Assembly (NCBI RefSeq): GCF_032854445.1
Contig: NC_088302.1
Coordinates: forward strand, 9,481,338-9,545,337
Direction of reading: 5' to 3'
DNA: 64,000 nucleotides
DNA from: Liolophura sinensis
Taxonomy: Eukaryota; Mollusca; Polyplacophora; Chitonida; Chitonidae
Under the pieces are notes generated by a model. That model worked only from the letters and a program-made list of their open reading frames with translations, had not been told where the DNA came from and searched no databases. Position numbers and translations under genes: made by a program. Positions 23,281 through 34,992 of the stretch are shown here, one piece after another. How positions within the stretch are numbered: the stretch's first letter is position 1; each line of letters starts with the position of its first letter.

Positions 23281-24330
23281 ATGGACTACAACTGTTCTCG
23301 AACAGACAATCACAGCTCGATGTTCGTGTACAAAGAGGCTTTCTCTGTGTCCTTCATTCTCATCTCTACGGCGATTTTTGTGTTTGGAGTTTTAGGGAAT
23401 ACTGCGCTGATCTCGTCCATTCTCAAAACGAACTCCCTGAGAAATTCGCCGACGTTCGTTGTTCTGTTGAGCATGGCCATCGCCGATTTGCTGCGCGTAT
23501 CGTTTATCGGACTTCACTTGAATCTTCAGCTGGTCTACAGTTCCTGGATAGCTGGTAAACTTTGGTGTCAACTTTTCCTCTTCATCGTGTTCAGTATGGC
23601 GCATATTGGCAACGCTCACGTTGCGCTGATTGCCGTGTTCCGGTACATCATCCTTGTTCACCCGTTTTTCACAAAGAGAGTAGTCACTCTAAACAAGACG
23701 GTGTGTGCCTGTATCGGCATCTGGTTCTTCTTAACCGTGGCGAATATTCCCTTGGTGATGTCCACTGGACTTGTTTTGACCCCTGTCCACAACAAAACCA
23801 CACTGACCTGTCAGCCCACCTCACGACTGGTCTACTTGTTGCGCTGTGTTATGTGCTACCTTCTTCCTTTGAGCATCATTTCTGGATTCCACGTCGCCAA
23901 AATAGTGAAACTGTCGCGAAATTCGTTCACAAGATGCGACGAGGTCGTGAACCGGGCTCAAAGAAAGCAACAAGTGTCGCATATTTCAGTGGTTCTTATC
24001 ATTCTCACCTTCGTGGTGTTTTGGCTGCCCAAGGCGATTGTTTGGTTTCTGGCGGGGGGTTTGGGTTTAAACATTAATGGCGGCCTATTGTTGAGCATCT
24101 CGACGAGCATGAGTTACGCTAACAGCGCCCTCAACCCGGTCATTTACTTCTTCTCCGTGAAGAGATTTAGGAAGAAGATTTGTTGTTACGCCCGAGAAAC
24201 TCATGAACAAACGTCGGCGGATATTTTATCAACCCGGGACTATGTACCTATCTCTAATTCTTGTGCCCATGGTAACAACGAATGGGTGTTTGTCTTGAAA
24301 GAGATATGGGAGAAAAAACACATTGTCTGA
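23281..24330 (+). CDS. Rhodopsin-family (class A) GPCR, copy C, single exon (349 aa)
   Basis: This is the close paralogue of the receptor at 11176: the two coding regions differ at about 13 bases over the first 940, giving conservative changes (V67I, S68A, V156I, A159V, D224N, R298K). It keeps the same landmarks, including D69, the C96/C177 pair, FRY at 120-122, FWLP in TM6 and NPVIY in TM7. The only marked difference is the C-terminus: after HEQTS it continues for about 37 residues, with a serine, a cysteine and a tryptophan-containing end (EWVFVLKEIWEKKHIV). That could change arrestin binding or trafficking compared with copy A. An AATAAA at 24814-24819, about 480 bases after the stop, could be its polyadenylation signal. 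The ligand is unknown. Confidence 0.95.
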   Translation: MDYNCSRTDNHSSMFVYKEAFSVSFILISTAIFVFGVLGNTALISSILKTNSLRNSPTFVVLLSMAIADLLRVSFIGLHLNLQLVYSSWIAGKLWCQLFLFIVFSMAHIGNAHVALIAVFRYIILVHPFFTKRVVTLNKTVCACIGIWFFLTVANIPLVMSTGLVLTPVHNKTTLTCQPTSRLVYLLRCVMCYLLPLSIISGFHVAKIVKLSRNSFTRCDEVVNRAQRKQQVSHISVVLIILTFVVFWLPKAIVWFLAGGLGLNINGGLLLSISTSMSYANSALNPVIYFFSVKRFRKKICCYARETHEQTSADILSTRDYVPISNSCAHGNNEWVFVLKEIWEKKHIV

Positions 24331-25720
24331 AACCACTCTACTTTTCATCGAATTTATTGTTTGACATGTATTTGTGTGTTTCAGTGTGATATTAAATATC
24401 TCTTAATGGAGGCAGGTCCGAAAGTAGGTACTCGGTATTTTGCATTTTATTCGTTTATTGTGGGGGGGGGGGTTTTTTGTTTTTTTTTTTTTGTTTTGTT
24501 TTTTTTTTTTTGAGGAGATTTTTACGAGAACAATTGAAATCGAAAAACATTGATTGCTTAAAATTTTATGGATGATTTTCGTTTATGTTTGTTACCCTGC
24601 CAGGCTTTACACACTGTATATGCATATAGACAGTGTTATATTTTGTAACTAAACAATATTGTGATAAGGATATTCATCTGTGTTTTCAGTAAGCCGATAA
24701 CCTTAAAGAAATGTTCCTACTGATATGTGAATACATACACTTGAATAATGAATAATCATATGAATAATGTTTTTTGTGTTTTGCCCTCTGTGTATAATAA
24801 TGTAGGATACGCCAATAAAATGAGATATTCGTCAACAAGGCATACATGAGTTTAAAAAGCCATACATAGTTCGGAATGACATTCGCACACCCATGTGTAG
24901 ACTTTACTAACACTATATACATGCATGACTAGAGTATGTATTTCACTAAAACATGTATACATATATTAATCGATGATGATTAAGAGTAATAGTAACAGTG
25001 ATTTCGAATCTGCCGTAGGACAGTCCCAAAACAGTTCACATCAACTTGGATTTCATATGCTTCTGTTTAGTGACTGCGGAAATTGACTGTGGAAACATTG
25101 TTTGAACTGACTCTAGTAGTTCAAGATCTGATATATCTCCCAGGCCAAGTCAAAACGCAGTTTTCTCTTGCTGCTTTTTCTTATGAGGCACAGCTCGAAA
25201 ACTAAACATTTTGAACTTAGGGTACTGAGCCTCACCACTCATGAGTGTTATGTCGCCTTCTGGATTCTGTCTCAGAAATTAGTTTACAGGCCATTGGATT
25301 CTTCACGTGACTGTGATCAACGATCAAATATTTAATATCTCGCTCATCGAGACCAGGATTTAACGAACTACTCTGCTTTGATCATGCACACACACAGCAT
25401 GATTTCATTGATGGATTTTGAACCAATCATATGTGATGTATGAAAAGACACTAAAAACATTACCAAAACCACAGGAATCTGCCTGAGTGACTTTCACATG
25501 TGTGTTCATTACATACAACTATGTATAACATATAACATGTAACATTTGCATCGAATACATCGAATATTGGATATTATTACAAAATGTGTAGATGATTTAA
25601 ACGGCATGTATATTCTGTTGTAATCAAATAGTTTATATCGATTTGAATCGTTTTGTAAATGTCCTGTTCTAGTAATCAGATACCCACTAAGGGGAGGTAA
25701 CATTGATTTATTGGTGTTTC
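24331..25720. other. 3' flank of GPCR C, end of unit C
   Basis: It is homologous to 12139-14800 in blocks (see GPCR A). A G11 run followed by T-rich homopolymers (about 24461-24512) is likely to be unstable. The unit's last recognisable block is caaatagtttatatcgattt near 25625. No gene. Confidence 0.55.
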
Positions 25721-25721
25721 T

Positions 25722-25853
25722 ACAACCTGCTGTATGGTCGCGGGTTTCCCCTGTGCTCTGCCCGGTTCACTTTCACCATAATGTCGGCTGCACTTGTATA
25801 AGTGAAATATTCTTGAGTACGGTGTAAAACCCCAATCAAACAAATAAAGAAAT
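25722..25853 (+). mobile_element. 5'-truncated SINE, diverged
   Basis: The 3' half of the SINE is present: cgcgggtttcccc, accataatgtcggctgcac, gtataagtgaaatattcttg and an AAATAAAG-type tail. It sits right at the end of unit C. Confidence 0.85.
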
Positions 25854-27300
25854 ATTTCTGTTTTATTTGATTTGTTTGTTTGAGTTGATCGTCTAAGTGA
25901 TTTCTGTTCAAACATTATTCATATGTCATAGTGAAAACGGCTTTGCTGCATTTTGGGGGGAATTCTTCTTAAAAATAAGTAAGGTTAAAAAGAAAAGGTT
26001 AAATTATTATAAATTAGAACAAATTATAAAAACGATAAAGAAGCTAAATATCATGTCACTGAGGGAATGTTTTATATGTACATTTTGTCCTGTTTATTTG
26101 ACAGAAAATTAACAGAATCTGTTCGTTATTAAGAAATCAGGAAATATTTTTGTCCATGAGGAAACATTAACTCTCATTTGAATGTTCTGCACATCAGACA
26201 AAGCCAACCGAAAGCCTTCACTTTTTAATGATTCTGCTACTTCGTTCTTTTATTCAAAGGAAAAATGTGAATTGTCTTATTTATTAAATTTTGCAAGAAT
26301 GGAATTCAACTCTTGATCTGATGTTTTGAAATCGTCTGAATAATTTTGACATCCTGAGATCGTTAGTATTAACAAGACATTACTTATAAAGGCGTTTTTT
26401 CTATTTACTCTTCTGGTTAGTTCTGAATACCCTTACTGTGACATTCCCGCGTCTTATCGCGTTATTTTATGTAGCTGCTTTGAGAATTACACAGTGAAAA
26501 AAGCACGATACCATGTATAAGTGAAAAATTCTAAAACACCAATCAAATAAATCAGTATATAAATATTTTTATGTGAAATTTACATTTTCAGCTCAGATGT
26601 TTTAACATTATTTATACACCAGCTTATATGAAAAATTTTAACCAGACAATCATCATTTTTGTCTATCGAGTTTATTATGGAAAGGTAAAGTCTGGAAATA
26701 TTCCTTCATTGTATGAATCTCTCTTGCATCACTTACAGCTAGCCAGTGTAGAGGAAATGTTTGGCCAATATTTTGCTTGGTCACGTTATGTGAAGTGGTC
26801 AATATTTGTTCGGTAGACAACCTTCCGTGAGCAGTTCATAACGGTGGTGAATAATAGATTATAACTTATGCGTCGAAACAGTCATTCATATAGCAGCTGT
26901 CAACGAAGATGGACGTTCAAATATTCGCAAGGCGCATTCCCTCAGCGACGTATAACACAAACTACCAAAGAATTAAGAAAGTATATAAAGTTCGAAGATA
27001 GGACGGAATCACACAAAGAGAAGCCGTCAACAGTTTTTAACGATATAGGAAAGATGCAACGTATGTTGTAGGTGACTGAGTGAAATCAGTATTCAAACCG
27101 TGTACCATGCTAAAATATAAGTTGTCGAAAATAAAATATGTATCTCAGTCGCACTTTGGTTGCAGCTGTTCATACATCCAAAGTGGCGATCTAAATCAGC
27201 ATGACGAATATAAATCCCGTAGCCCGGGTTAAGCGGAATTAGACACCTTCATGAGGCAGAGTGTTTCCTCTCTCTAACGGTAATTGTCAGGTTACAAGGG
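25854..27300. other. Gene-poor region with a SINE remnant and a dispersed repeat
   Basis: At 26511-26554 there is a remnant of the SINE 3' end (gtataagtgaaaaattc, acaccaatcaaataaat). From about 26880 to 27250 a dispersed repeat starts that has a diverged partner at 33480-33860 (shared tatctcagtcgc, gcaactgttcata, ggttaagcggtattaga). No coding region is supported. Confidence 0.5.
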
Positions 27301-27307
27301 GTCACAA

Positions 27308-27562
27308 GGAGGTCATATAGAAGCCTTATGACTAATCGTATGGAAGTCATACATATAGAAGCGTTACGAAGAATCGTATGGAGCTCATATAGAAGCGTTA
27401 CGGGGTATCGTGTGGAGGTCATATAGAAGCGTTACGAGGTATCGCGTGGAGGTCATATATAAGCGATACGAGGAATCATGAGGAGGTCATACAGAAGCGA
27501 TACGAGGAAACGTGTGGAGGTCAAATACCATCGATTCGAGAAATCGTGTGGAGGCCATATAA
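27308..27562. repeat. Minisatellite, about 34-bp unit, about 7-8 copies
   Basis: The unit reads about ggaggtcatatagaagcgtt then acgaggtatcgtgt. Early copies carry a four-base insertion. The array contains no gene. Confidence 0.88.
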
Positions 27563-28300
27563 AAGCATACAGTACTATCCAAGGACTCACGTTTGCTAAC
27601 TGCACAATACTAAGGCTTTATTCTCTCTTGCAAACTATATAGTACTAACCATGGGCTATTTCTTGCAGACTGTTCAGTACTAGTCGTGGACTCAATCTTA
27701 CAGATTGTACAGTACTAACAATAAATGCAGGTTCAAACATCACCATTCGGCCCATTGGATCAAAGTTCTAGGATGTGTCGCACTGTGCCGCACAGGTTCC
27801 AAATAACTAAGACTCTTCACCCCTACTTCTACTATACCACAGTGACGAACCGTTGAAACAGTCTGGATAGGAGTTCATAGAGCCCAGATTACCGTACTGG
27901 TCATGGTCACCGTTCTCAAAGGCACTGTCTATTCCAGTACTGTACTGAACATGGACTCGTCGTTCCAAACGGTACCATAATAACAATGGACTCCAAACAG
28001 CTCCCTACTGATCTTTTTTGGTGCAGTCTTGCATTACCGATACCGTACTAAGCTTTACCGCACTGACCACAAGCACGTCGTTTCAAACATTATCATACTA
28101 TCATCGGGCTAATCGTTCCAAACTGTACCGTGCTGGCCACATGCACGTTGTTCCAAACATTATCGGGTTTATCGTTTCAAACTGTACTGTGCTGACCACA
28201 TGCACGTTGTTCCAAAACACCTTTGATCATAGGCGTCACCATTCCAATCGGTAGCGTGTTCTTCAGCGCCTTATCGTGCCAAATAGTAGCTTGTAGACAA
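27563..28300. repeat. Degenerate tandem array
   Basis: Short words recur irregularly: cagtactaaccatggactc-like in the first part and gtaccgtgctggccacatgc then acgttgttccaaacattatc in the last part. The copies are too diverged to give one period. The array continues directly from the 34-bp array. Confidence 0.55.
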
Positions 28301-29985
28301 TACACTCCGGGCCAATCATATCCTACCGCTAAAGAATCTTTTAGTCCAATGTGTTTAACCCCAATCATCTATTAATTTTTAAAACGTGTTCACGGTCGGA
28401 AAAGTAGTCAGTGAAGATGTATTTCGGGTTACCCCAGGCATACAGATTCCCTCCACACATAAAATGATCTGCAGCTTATGGCGTTAAGCAATAATCAATC
28501 AACCGATCGATCAATCAATCAATCAATCATTGACTGACTTGCTCACCTATTCCTATATTTAATCACCCACCCGATAATTGATTGTGGACATCAGTTTGGC
28601 TTTTACTCAAGCCAATTAACTTTTTTTTTTTTTACTCAAGTTGACATTAACTTAGGCTTAATAAAATATCCCCCTTATTCTACTTACAGATTGGTACGGA
28701 AATATGGTATTCTAGACGGCATGTTCATACATGTGTATTGCATGTATGAACCTCATCAACAAAGAATCCTGTAGTTTCGTGAATTAAAAAGAGTTTTGGC
28801 CAGTTGTAAGAACGAACAACACTTTGAATAATGAAGTACCGCTATAGGCTGATATAAGATTGAAACCAAATACAGAGACAACGTGAGATTGACGGGCTGC
28901 ACGACAAGGGCCTAGTCGCCATTAAAACACATCGTTTTCAGCTGCCACTCTGCAGCCTTTGCGTACCACCTAAAGGCTTTGTGAGCACATATACATCGAG
29001 AAGTGTAGCGAACTACCAGAGAGAACAAACCTGTGAGAGTACATATCCTTTCACCGCTTTGTTAATGCCAAGATGGAGTTAGACAATTCTTAGATTGCTA
29101 ATGTCAGGCGTTATCTGAGGACGCTTTGTTCGGTCTTTTAATATCGATAATTCACTCTAGATGAAAGGCTGAGAGCCGCAACACGACTGTTAACATCTTT
29201 AAGTGCGGCTCATATAATTCTCGGTCTAAACTGTCCTTTTTGCATGATATACATAGGACGCTGACATCCGCATAGTGCACATGTGGTGCAGGGAGTGATC
29301 ATACGAAATGGAAAGATATCCATGTGTGATTACAGACGTTGGTGTTCGGGAGATGTTTTAAGTCTCAACAGTATAATTATACAGTTGTTTTTGCCGCTGG
29401 CAAGACTTTTATCTATTTTATATGAAATTGTCAGGAGGGAAAAAATGTAAATGTAGGCGGGTGGTTTACAAAATTCTATTAGAGGGCAGATTGTAAGACT
29501 TACGTGTTAATCCAGAGTGTTGCTTTCCGTGAGCTGCTATGTTTGTCCGTCATCTTGGATGATTGGGAACCATTGGTAATGGTAAATCAGCCATTTATAA
29601 CCTGTTAATATCAAAAACCATCTTAACGTGCCTCGGCCCATCTAAACTTAAACGTGATTACTGTGTTGACATGGTTGCTATTGTTACGGTTGTGTTTCAC
29701 CGAACAGGTACCAGTATTTCTTTGAAGCACTGTCCTATTTGCGTGGGAACTCACAGCTTGAGAGCAAGGCTTTTTATTTACTTTATGAGCAGAAGATGAC
29801 CTTGATATGGATTCCCAGTTTTATGGTTTCGGTGTCAGGAAATATTTATTCATGTCCGGTATGAACATTTCTTAGATTTGTTTTGTTGGCTCAATGTTCT
29901 CGCCGTTGACACCAGGGGCTGTTATTGACCCTATGTTTCAGCGGTAGGCCCTGTGCTCCATATTTATCAAACGTCTTAGGATTTA
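28301..29985. other. Intergenic region with a SINE 3' fragment
   Basis: At about 28440-28545 a diverged SINE end is followed by a short AATC run (28497-28530). A T13 run lies at 28620-28632. No coding region could be supported in the rest; the frame at 29563-29799 has no recognisable features. Confidence 0.45.
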
Positions 29986-30247
29986 TTTATTTTATTTATT
30001 TGATTGGTGTTTTACGCCGTACTCAAGATTATTTCACCTATGCGACGGCGGCCAGCATTATGGTGGGTGGAAACCGGGCAGCACCTGGGGGAAACCCACG
30101 AACATTCGCAGGTTGATGGCAAACCTTCCCACGGACGGGGAGGAAGGCAGCATGGGCTGGACTGAACTCACAGCGACCGCATTGATGGGAGGCTCTTGGG
30201 TCACTACGCTGCGCTAGCGCGCTAACCAACTAAGCCACGGAGGCCCC
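29986..30247 (-). mobile_element. Full-length SINE, minus strand
   Basis: The reverse complement has the complete structure: ggggcctccgtggcttagtt, the gcgctagcgcagcgtagtga head, the central domain, the 3' domain and an AATA tail. The flanks tcttaggattta (29974-29985) and tcttaagattta (30248-30259) form a 12-bp target-site duplication with one mismatch. Confidence 0.93.
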
Positions 30248-30447
30248 TCTTAAGATTTAAGTCAAAAATTTAAACACAGCTACAATTGAAATATTTTATC
30301 CCAGCACACTCACACTTGGTGGACTGATCCTTTGCTGCAAAACAATGTGCCAACAACAATATGAGGTCATTCCTGTTCTGAATTTGGGTTTTAAAGCAGT
30401 TGCAATTTATGACTTAAGTCTTAAGTTGATAAATGTTCCATACGGAG

Positions 30448-31412
30448 GAAGGAGGCCTTTCGTGTAAGCTGTTGGCCTCATGTTCCATCAGGAGGACTGT
30501 GTGACATCAGCTGTTGGCCTCATATTCCACCAGGAGGACTGTGTGCCATCAGCTGTTGGCATGTTCCATCAGGAGAACTGTATGCCATCAGCTGTTGATC
30601 TCATGTTCCATCAGGAGGACTGTGTACCATCAGATGTTGGTTCCATGCTCCAGCAGGAGGCCTGTGTGCCGTCAGCTGTATGCCATCAGCTGTTGGACTC
30701 ATGTTCTATCAGGAGGACTGTGTACCTTCAGATGTTGGTTCCATGTTCCAGCAGGAGGATTGTGTGTCATTAGCTGTTGACCTCATGTTCCATCATGTGT
30801 CATTAGCTGTTGACCTCATGTTCCATCAGGAGGACTGTGTGCCATCAACTGTTCGCCTCATATTCCACCGGGAGGACTGTGTGTCATCAGCTGTTGACCT
30901 CATGTTCCATCATGTGTCATTAGCTGTTGGCCTCATGTTCCGTCAGGAGGACTGTGTGGCGTCAGCTGTTGGCCTCATGTTCCATTAGGAGGACTGTGTA
31001 CCATCAGATGTTGGTTCCATGTTCCAGCAGGAGACCTCGTGTACAAACAAACTGTTGGCCCCATGTTCCACCAGAAGGACCTGTGTGCCGTCAGCTGTTC
31101 GCCTCATGTTCCATCAGGACGACTGTGTGTCATCAGCTGTTGACCTCATGTTCCATCATGTGTCATTAGCTGTTGACCTCATGTTCCATCATGTGTCATT
31201 AGCTGTTGACCTCATGTTCCATCATGTGTCATTAGCTGTTGGCCTCATGTTCCGTCAGGAGGACTGTGTGGCGTCAGCTGTTGGCCTCATGTTCCATCAG
31301 GAGGACTGTGTACCAGCAGATGTTGGTTCCATGTTCCAGCAGGAGGCCTCGTGTACAAACAAACTGTTGGCTCCATGTTCCACCAGAAGGACATGTGTGC
31401 CATCACCTGTTG
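30448..31412. repeat. Minisatellite, 42-bp unit with higher-order structure
   Basis: The basic unit is about ctcatgttccatcaggagga then ctgtgtgccatcagctgttg and gc. Shortened units (cattagctgttgacctcatg then ttccatcatgtgt, about 33 bases) and a longer block containing cctcgtgtacaaacaaactg recur in the same order, so larger blocks have been duplicated. Because 42 is a multiple of three, several frames stay open (for example 31019-31456), giving repeats such as MFHQEDCVPSAVGL; I do not regard these as genes. Confidence 0.92.
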
Positions 31413-32637
31413 GCGTACTGACATTTCAGCCACTCTTTACAAGAAATTCTCAATAGTTGTAAATTCTTCTTCTTATCGTCTCGGTTAAGCCACTTGGTTC
31501 ACGGCAGCCATTTTGATGCTGTAGTATTGCCTTGGGTTGTTCCTCCTTACATGAGAACGTTATCACAGTTAATCAACATCATCGTTCGAGACATATCCGT
31601 ACCCACTGACATCACTCCTAATAAGTACCCATAGCTGCTATTGTGCTGGGGAAACTGGGTAGGATTCAATGAAATGTCGGATGATAAAGCAGGGATAAAA
31701 ACCGCGAAAGGGGGGGGGGTGCTGGGAGGTGTGATGAAGTCATCGTGGACTGTGAAAACAAGAATGAATACAGGCCTACCTAAGTCAAGATCTTTAGTTG
31801 AAAGGGATCTGCTTCCAGAGAATGGCTTGTATATTTCTAATGATAAATTACAAATACAAAGCTTCATGTTACAATATTATTCCTTTTAAGCCATGATGCT
31901 CGGCCGCGTGTAATTTGCTACTATATAAGCATTTACAGGAACGGTTAGAATAAAATACTGACTGATTTAGATAGGAAGTCGTTGCTGTTCTGGGTTTACA
32001 CTATTTGAATTTGAACAAGCTCCAATATGCCGCGAAGGGCTATTATAAAAATAAAAATTGTTTTCGTGAACTAAGTCACTGTGTAAGGTCCCCATAGTCC
32101 AAATCATATGCTGTAAAGACCCTTAAGGCCCATCTCCTGCAATGCCAGTTTTATGCCAGGAAGTCAATCGCCTAGTAAACAAAATACAAGGCATGCAGAC
32201 TATCCTCTATAATTACAGAAGCGTTCTTTTGAACTCCCACAGCACAATTACTAATTCTCTGTCTCACGATTTCTCGTGTGTCTTTGCCAAGGGGAACGGG
32301 TTTCATTCTGCGTCACGCACGACAACGGGTTCAGATAAAAACGTTTTACAAGCCGAGTTCCGTCACTCATGTTCTGAGTGACAGTAATAAGAAGAATGAT
32401 GTTGCACACAGGTGAAGTCACGAGATCGATTCCAGCTCGTGTCGACTGGTTAACACTGGGTTTATTGTATGTTACATTTATGTTATGTAGGGCTATCCGT
32501 GGTACACCAAATGGTAAAGTTTGTAGCACGAGAAAACACAGCCCGTAAGTATTTCATCTTTCCCTGAAATTTTGAATATCAAAAATTTTACATTTCGTGT
32601 TTCTTTGCACAAAAGGACGATTCCACTGGACTGAGTG
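31413..32637. other. Intergenic region, no gene recognised
   Basis: Overlapping frames on both strands at 31547-31889 have no recognisable domain. Nothing else is supported. Confidence 0.45.
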
Positions 32638-32853
32638 ATCGATGGAGTCTCTCATCAATGCGGTCGCTGTGAGTTCAAGTCCAGGTCATGCTGGCTTTGT
32701 CTTCGACCGTATGTGGGAAGGTCTGCTAGAAACCTGTGTATTCGTGGGTTTCTCCCGGGCTCTGCCCCGTTACCGCCTACCACAATGGTAGCCGCCGTCG
32801 GATAGGGGCAATGTTCTTGAACTCGGCATTAAACCCCAATCAAATAAATAAAT
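32638..32853 (+). mobile_element. Old 5'-truncated SINE with target-site duplication
   Basis: It matches the SINE from the gagtctctcatcaatgcggt block to the AATA tail, with many substitutions. The flanks cactggactgagtg (32624-32637) and cactggacagagtg (32854-32867) form a 14-bp duplication with one mismatch. Confidence 0.88.
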
Positions 32854-32867
32854 CACTGGACAGAGTG

Positions 32868-34462
32868 TGTGTGTAGTGTTGTGTTGACCGCGACATAGGG
32901 AATTGGCACAAGCGCCAGTCTGAAACACAAAATACATCAAAATAAAAATTTGTCACCACAAATTGCCGCTGCAGATTCCGGTTTGGCGGAATACCATTTT
33001 CTCCTGCAGCATAATTTCAAGAGATAACATAGTTAACACCTTTGTGTATTCCCTTACGAGAAGACCCTATATAAAACCTATTACGTCAAACATCCATGCA
33101 CATAAAATGTCCACCTCATAAAGGAACACGCAAATTCTTCTCACAAATTTATTGTCAACACATTTACATGCAGTGGAGCACGCAGATTGTATCGACAAAT
33201 TCATAAATCTCCACCAATATATCGATAAGATAACGAGTCCAGTTATACGCCCGAGATGATTATCATGATCTGTCTTCAGCCTAGGTTAATATCTTTGATG
33301 TGCAATATGTCTAGTTGATCGACTGAACATCTAAGCATAATAAATAAGCAAAGTACCGACGAAGAAATTCATTTTGAAAATCTCAATATTTCGACTTAAT
33401 TAAGTCATCCTCAGGAGAATTGTGCCAAGTGAGGCACGGTTTAGTCACAATTATATGTATATAAGCGTCAAGTCCGACATTCCTATACCATTCGTAGTCC
33501 GTAAAGGGCGTTCCAAGTCGATAATCGCAAGATCCATTTCCACAACAACGTTTAACACTAACTCCCGAAGACAAAGGTATGTAAGAAATTATACAAATAA
33601 GAAATAAAGCCGGTAACACACAAGAGAGAAGCGGTCATCAGTTTTCAATGATGCCGGGCAGTCCATGAATATACCAAGCATGAATTCCATATCAAAGTTC
33701 AAATTCGTAGTCCGTGAATGAGTTCCATGTCAAATAACAGCTAAACAAGTATCTCAGTCGCGCTTTAATTGCAACTGTTCATAAAGGCATCATGCTGATG
33801 TAATTAGCATGGCTACCTTTACGGCCCCTAGCCCCAGGTTAAGCGGTATTAGATACAGTTTGAAAATGACCAGCGTTACAGACCCTAACCGATCAGATTA
33901 TGATTCAAAAGTAACGGATGATTACGTCTTTCTCATAAGACGGGATACATATGTATACATATGCCCCTCAGCAAAAAACATAATTAACAAACACGTTTAA
34001 TAAGATAAGTATGGTAAGAAAATAAAAGTTTCAGATGTCGCTTTAGTGCCATGACTTAATTAAAGTGGAAATATTTGAGTGGTCAAAATGAATATCTTTG
34101 AAATTACTTTGCTTACTTATTGTGCAATTTACATTCGGTGTTTATGCTTAGTATGATTTTTCCTTAGTCAGTCACTTGCATTACTGTATATCGGATTATT
34201 GCTCGGGATTATTTCTCCACGACAGATTTTGAGAGGAGGAAAATAGGAGAAATGTCGGTAATTCAACCCGGACTCCAGTATCTAATAGAAACTCTTAAGA
34301 ATATGTATCTAAAACCAAATGGTGCACAAAACCACATGGTGTACAAATCCACATGGTGCGCAAAATCACACTGGTGCACAAAACCACATTTTCTACAAAA
34401 CCACAAATATTTTTGTTCATTAAAAGTACCTGACAATGAAGAACATGCACCGTACCGCACAC
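32868..34462. other. Gene-poor region with a dispersed repeat
   Basis: About 33360-33860 is a repeated sequence: 33480-33540 resembles 54190-54255 (ccaagtcgataatcgcaaga against ccaggtcgataatttcaagg) and 33740-33860 resembles 27130-27250. A run of ccacatggtg-like words at 34318-34400 is a short degenerate repeat. No coding region. Confidence 0.5.
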
Positions 34463-34628
34463 CAGCGCGGCAATAATGACACAGGGGCCTCCCACTAATG
34501 CGGTGGCTAAGAGTTCAGGTACTCCACATGCTGGCTTCCTCTCTGGCCGTACGTCGAAAGGTCTGGCAACAATCTGCGGATGGAAATGGTTTTCCCTGTG
34601 CTCTTCCCGGTTTCGTCCCACCATGACG
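34463..34628 (+). mobile_element. SINE fragment lacking head start and 3' end
   Basis: It runs from the box A side (caataatgacacaggggcct) through agagttcaggtactcc and the central domain to cccaccatga, where similarity stops. Confidence 0.78.
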
Positions 34629-34689
34629 AATAGATACAATTCGTGTTTTCCTATGTTGTTTTATGATGGAGTGATTAGGTTGTAGCAGA

Positions 34690-34992
34690 ACATTGCACAC
34701 AACAGCGGCTAAGGTGGCAGCCTCCAATCGCTAGTAATCATGGGGTGCTGGTTCAAACCCGGCCCTGAACATGACATTTTTAGTCTCCCTCATTTTCACT
34801 GTTGGTGAGGGCTTGGTGACAATAAGCGGTGGACGGCACAATTTAACGATTACTGAAGATGATTTGTCTACCATGTCTTACGTATCAAAGGACACTACAG
34901 TTTCCTCAACTCACAGAACGGGCTGCCATTATATAAGTGGAAAGGACTTGAGTATGGCATCAAGCAGTGATCGGATAAATATAAATCTTTAT
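34690..34992 (+). mobile_element. Second tRNA-derived SINE family
   Basis: The head ends in gctggttcaaacccggccc, a good box B, preceded by ggtggcagcctcc. The body differs from the main SINE, but the 3' end (ttatataagtggaaaggact then tgagtatggcatcaagcagt and AAATATAAAT) resembles the main family's tail. An open frame at 34771-35004 lies inside it and is not a gene. Confidence 0.6.

Noticed and set aside
30480-31456. Repeat-protein frames with MFHQEDCVPSAVGL units
   Set aside because: Three frames are open at once in a 42-bp minisatellite, and there is no gene context.
33360-33619. Minus-strand frame ending HNSPEDDLIKSKY, near a tttcgacttaattaagtc motif
   Set aside because: It reminded me of the ends of some retroelements, but no reverse transcriptase or other domain is visible, so it cannot be assigned.
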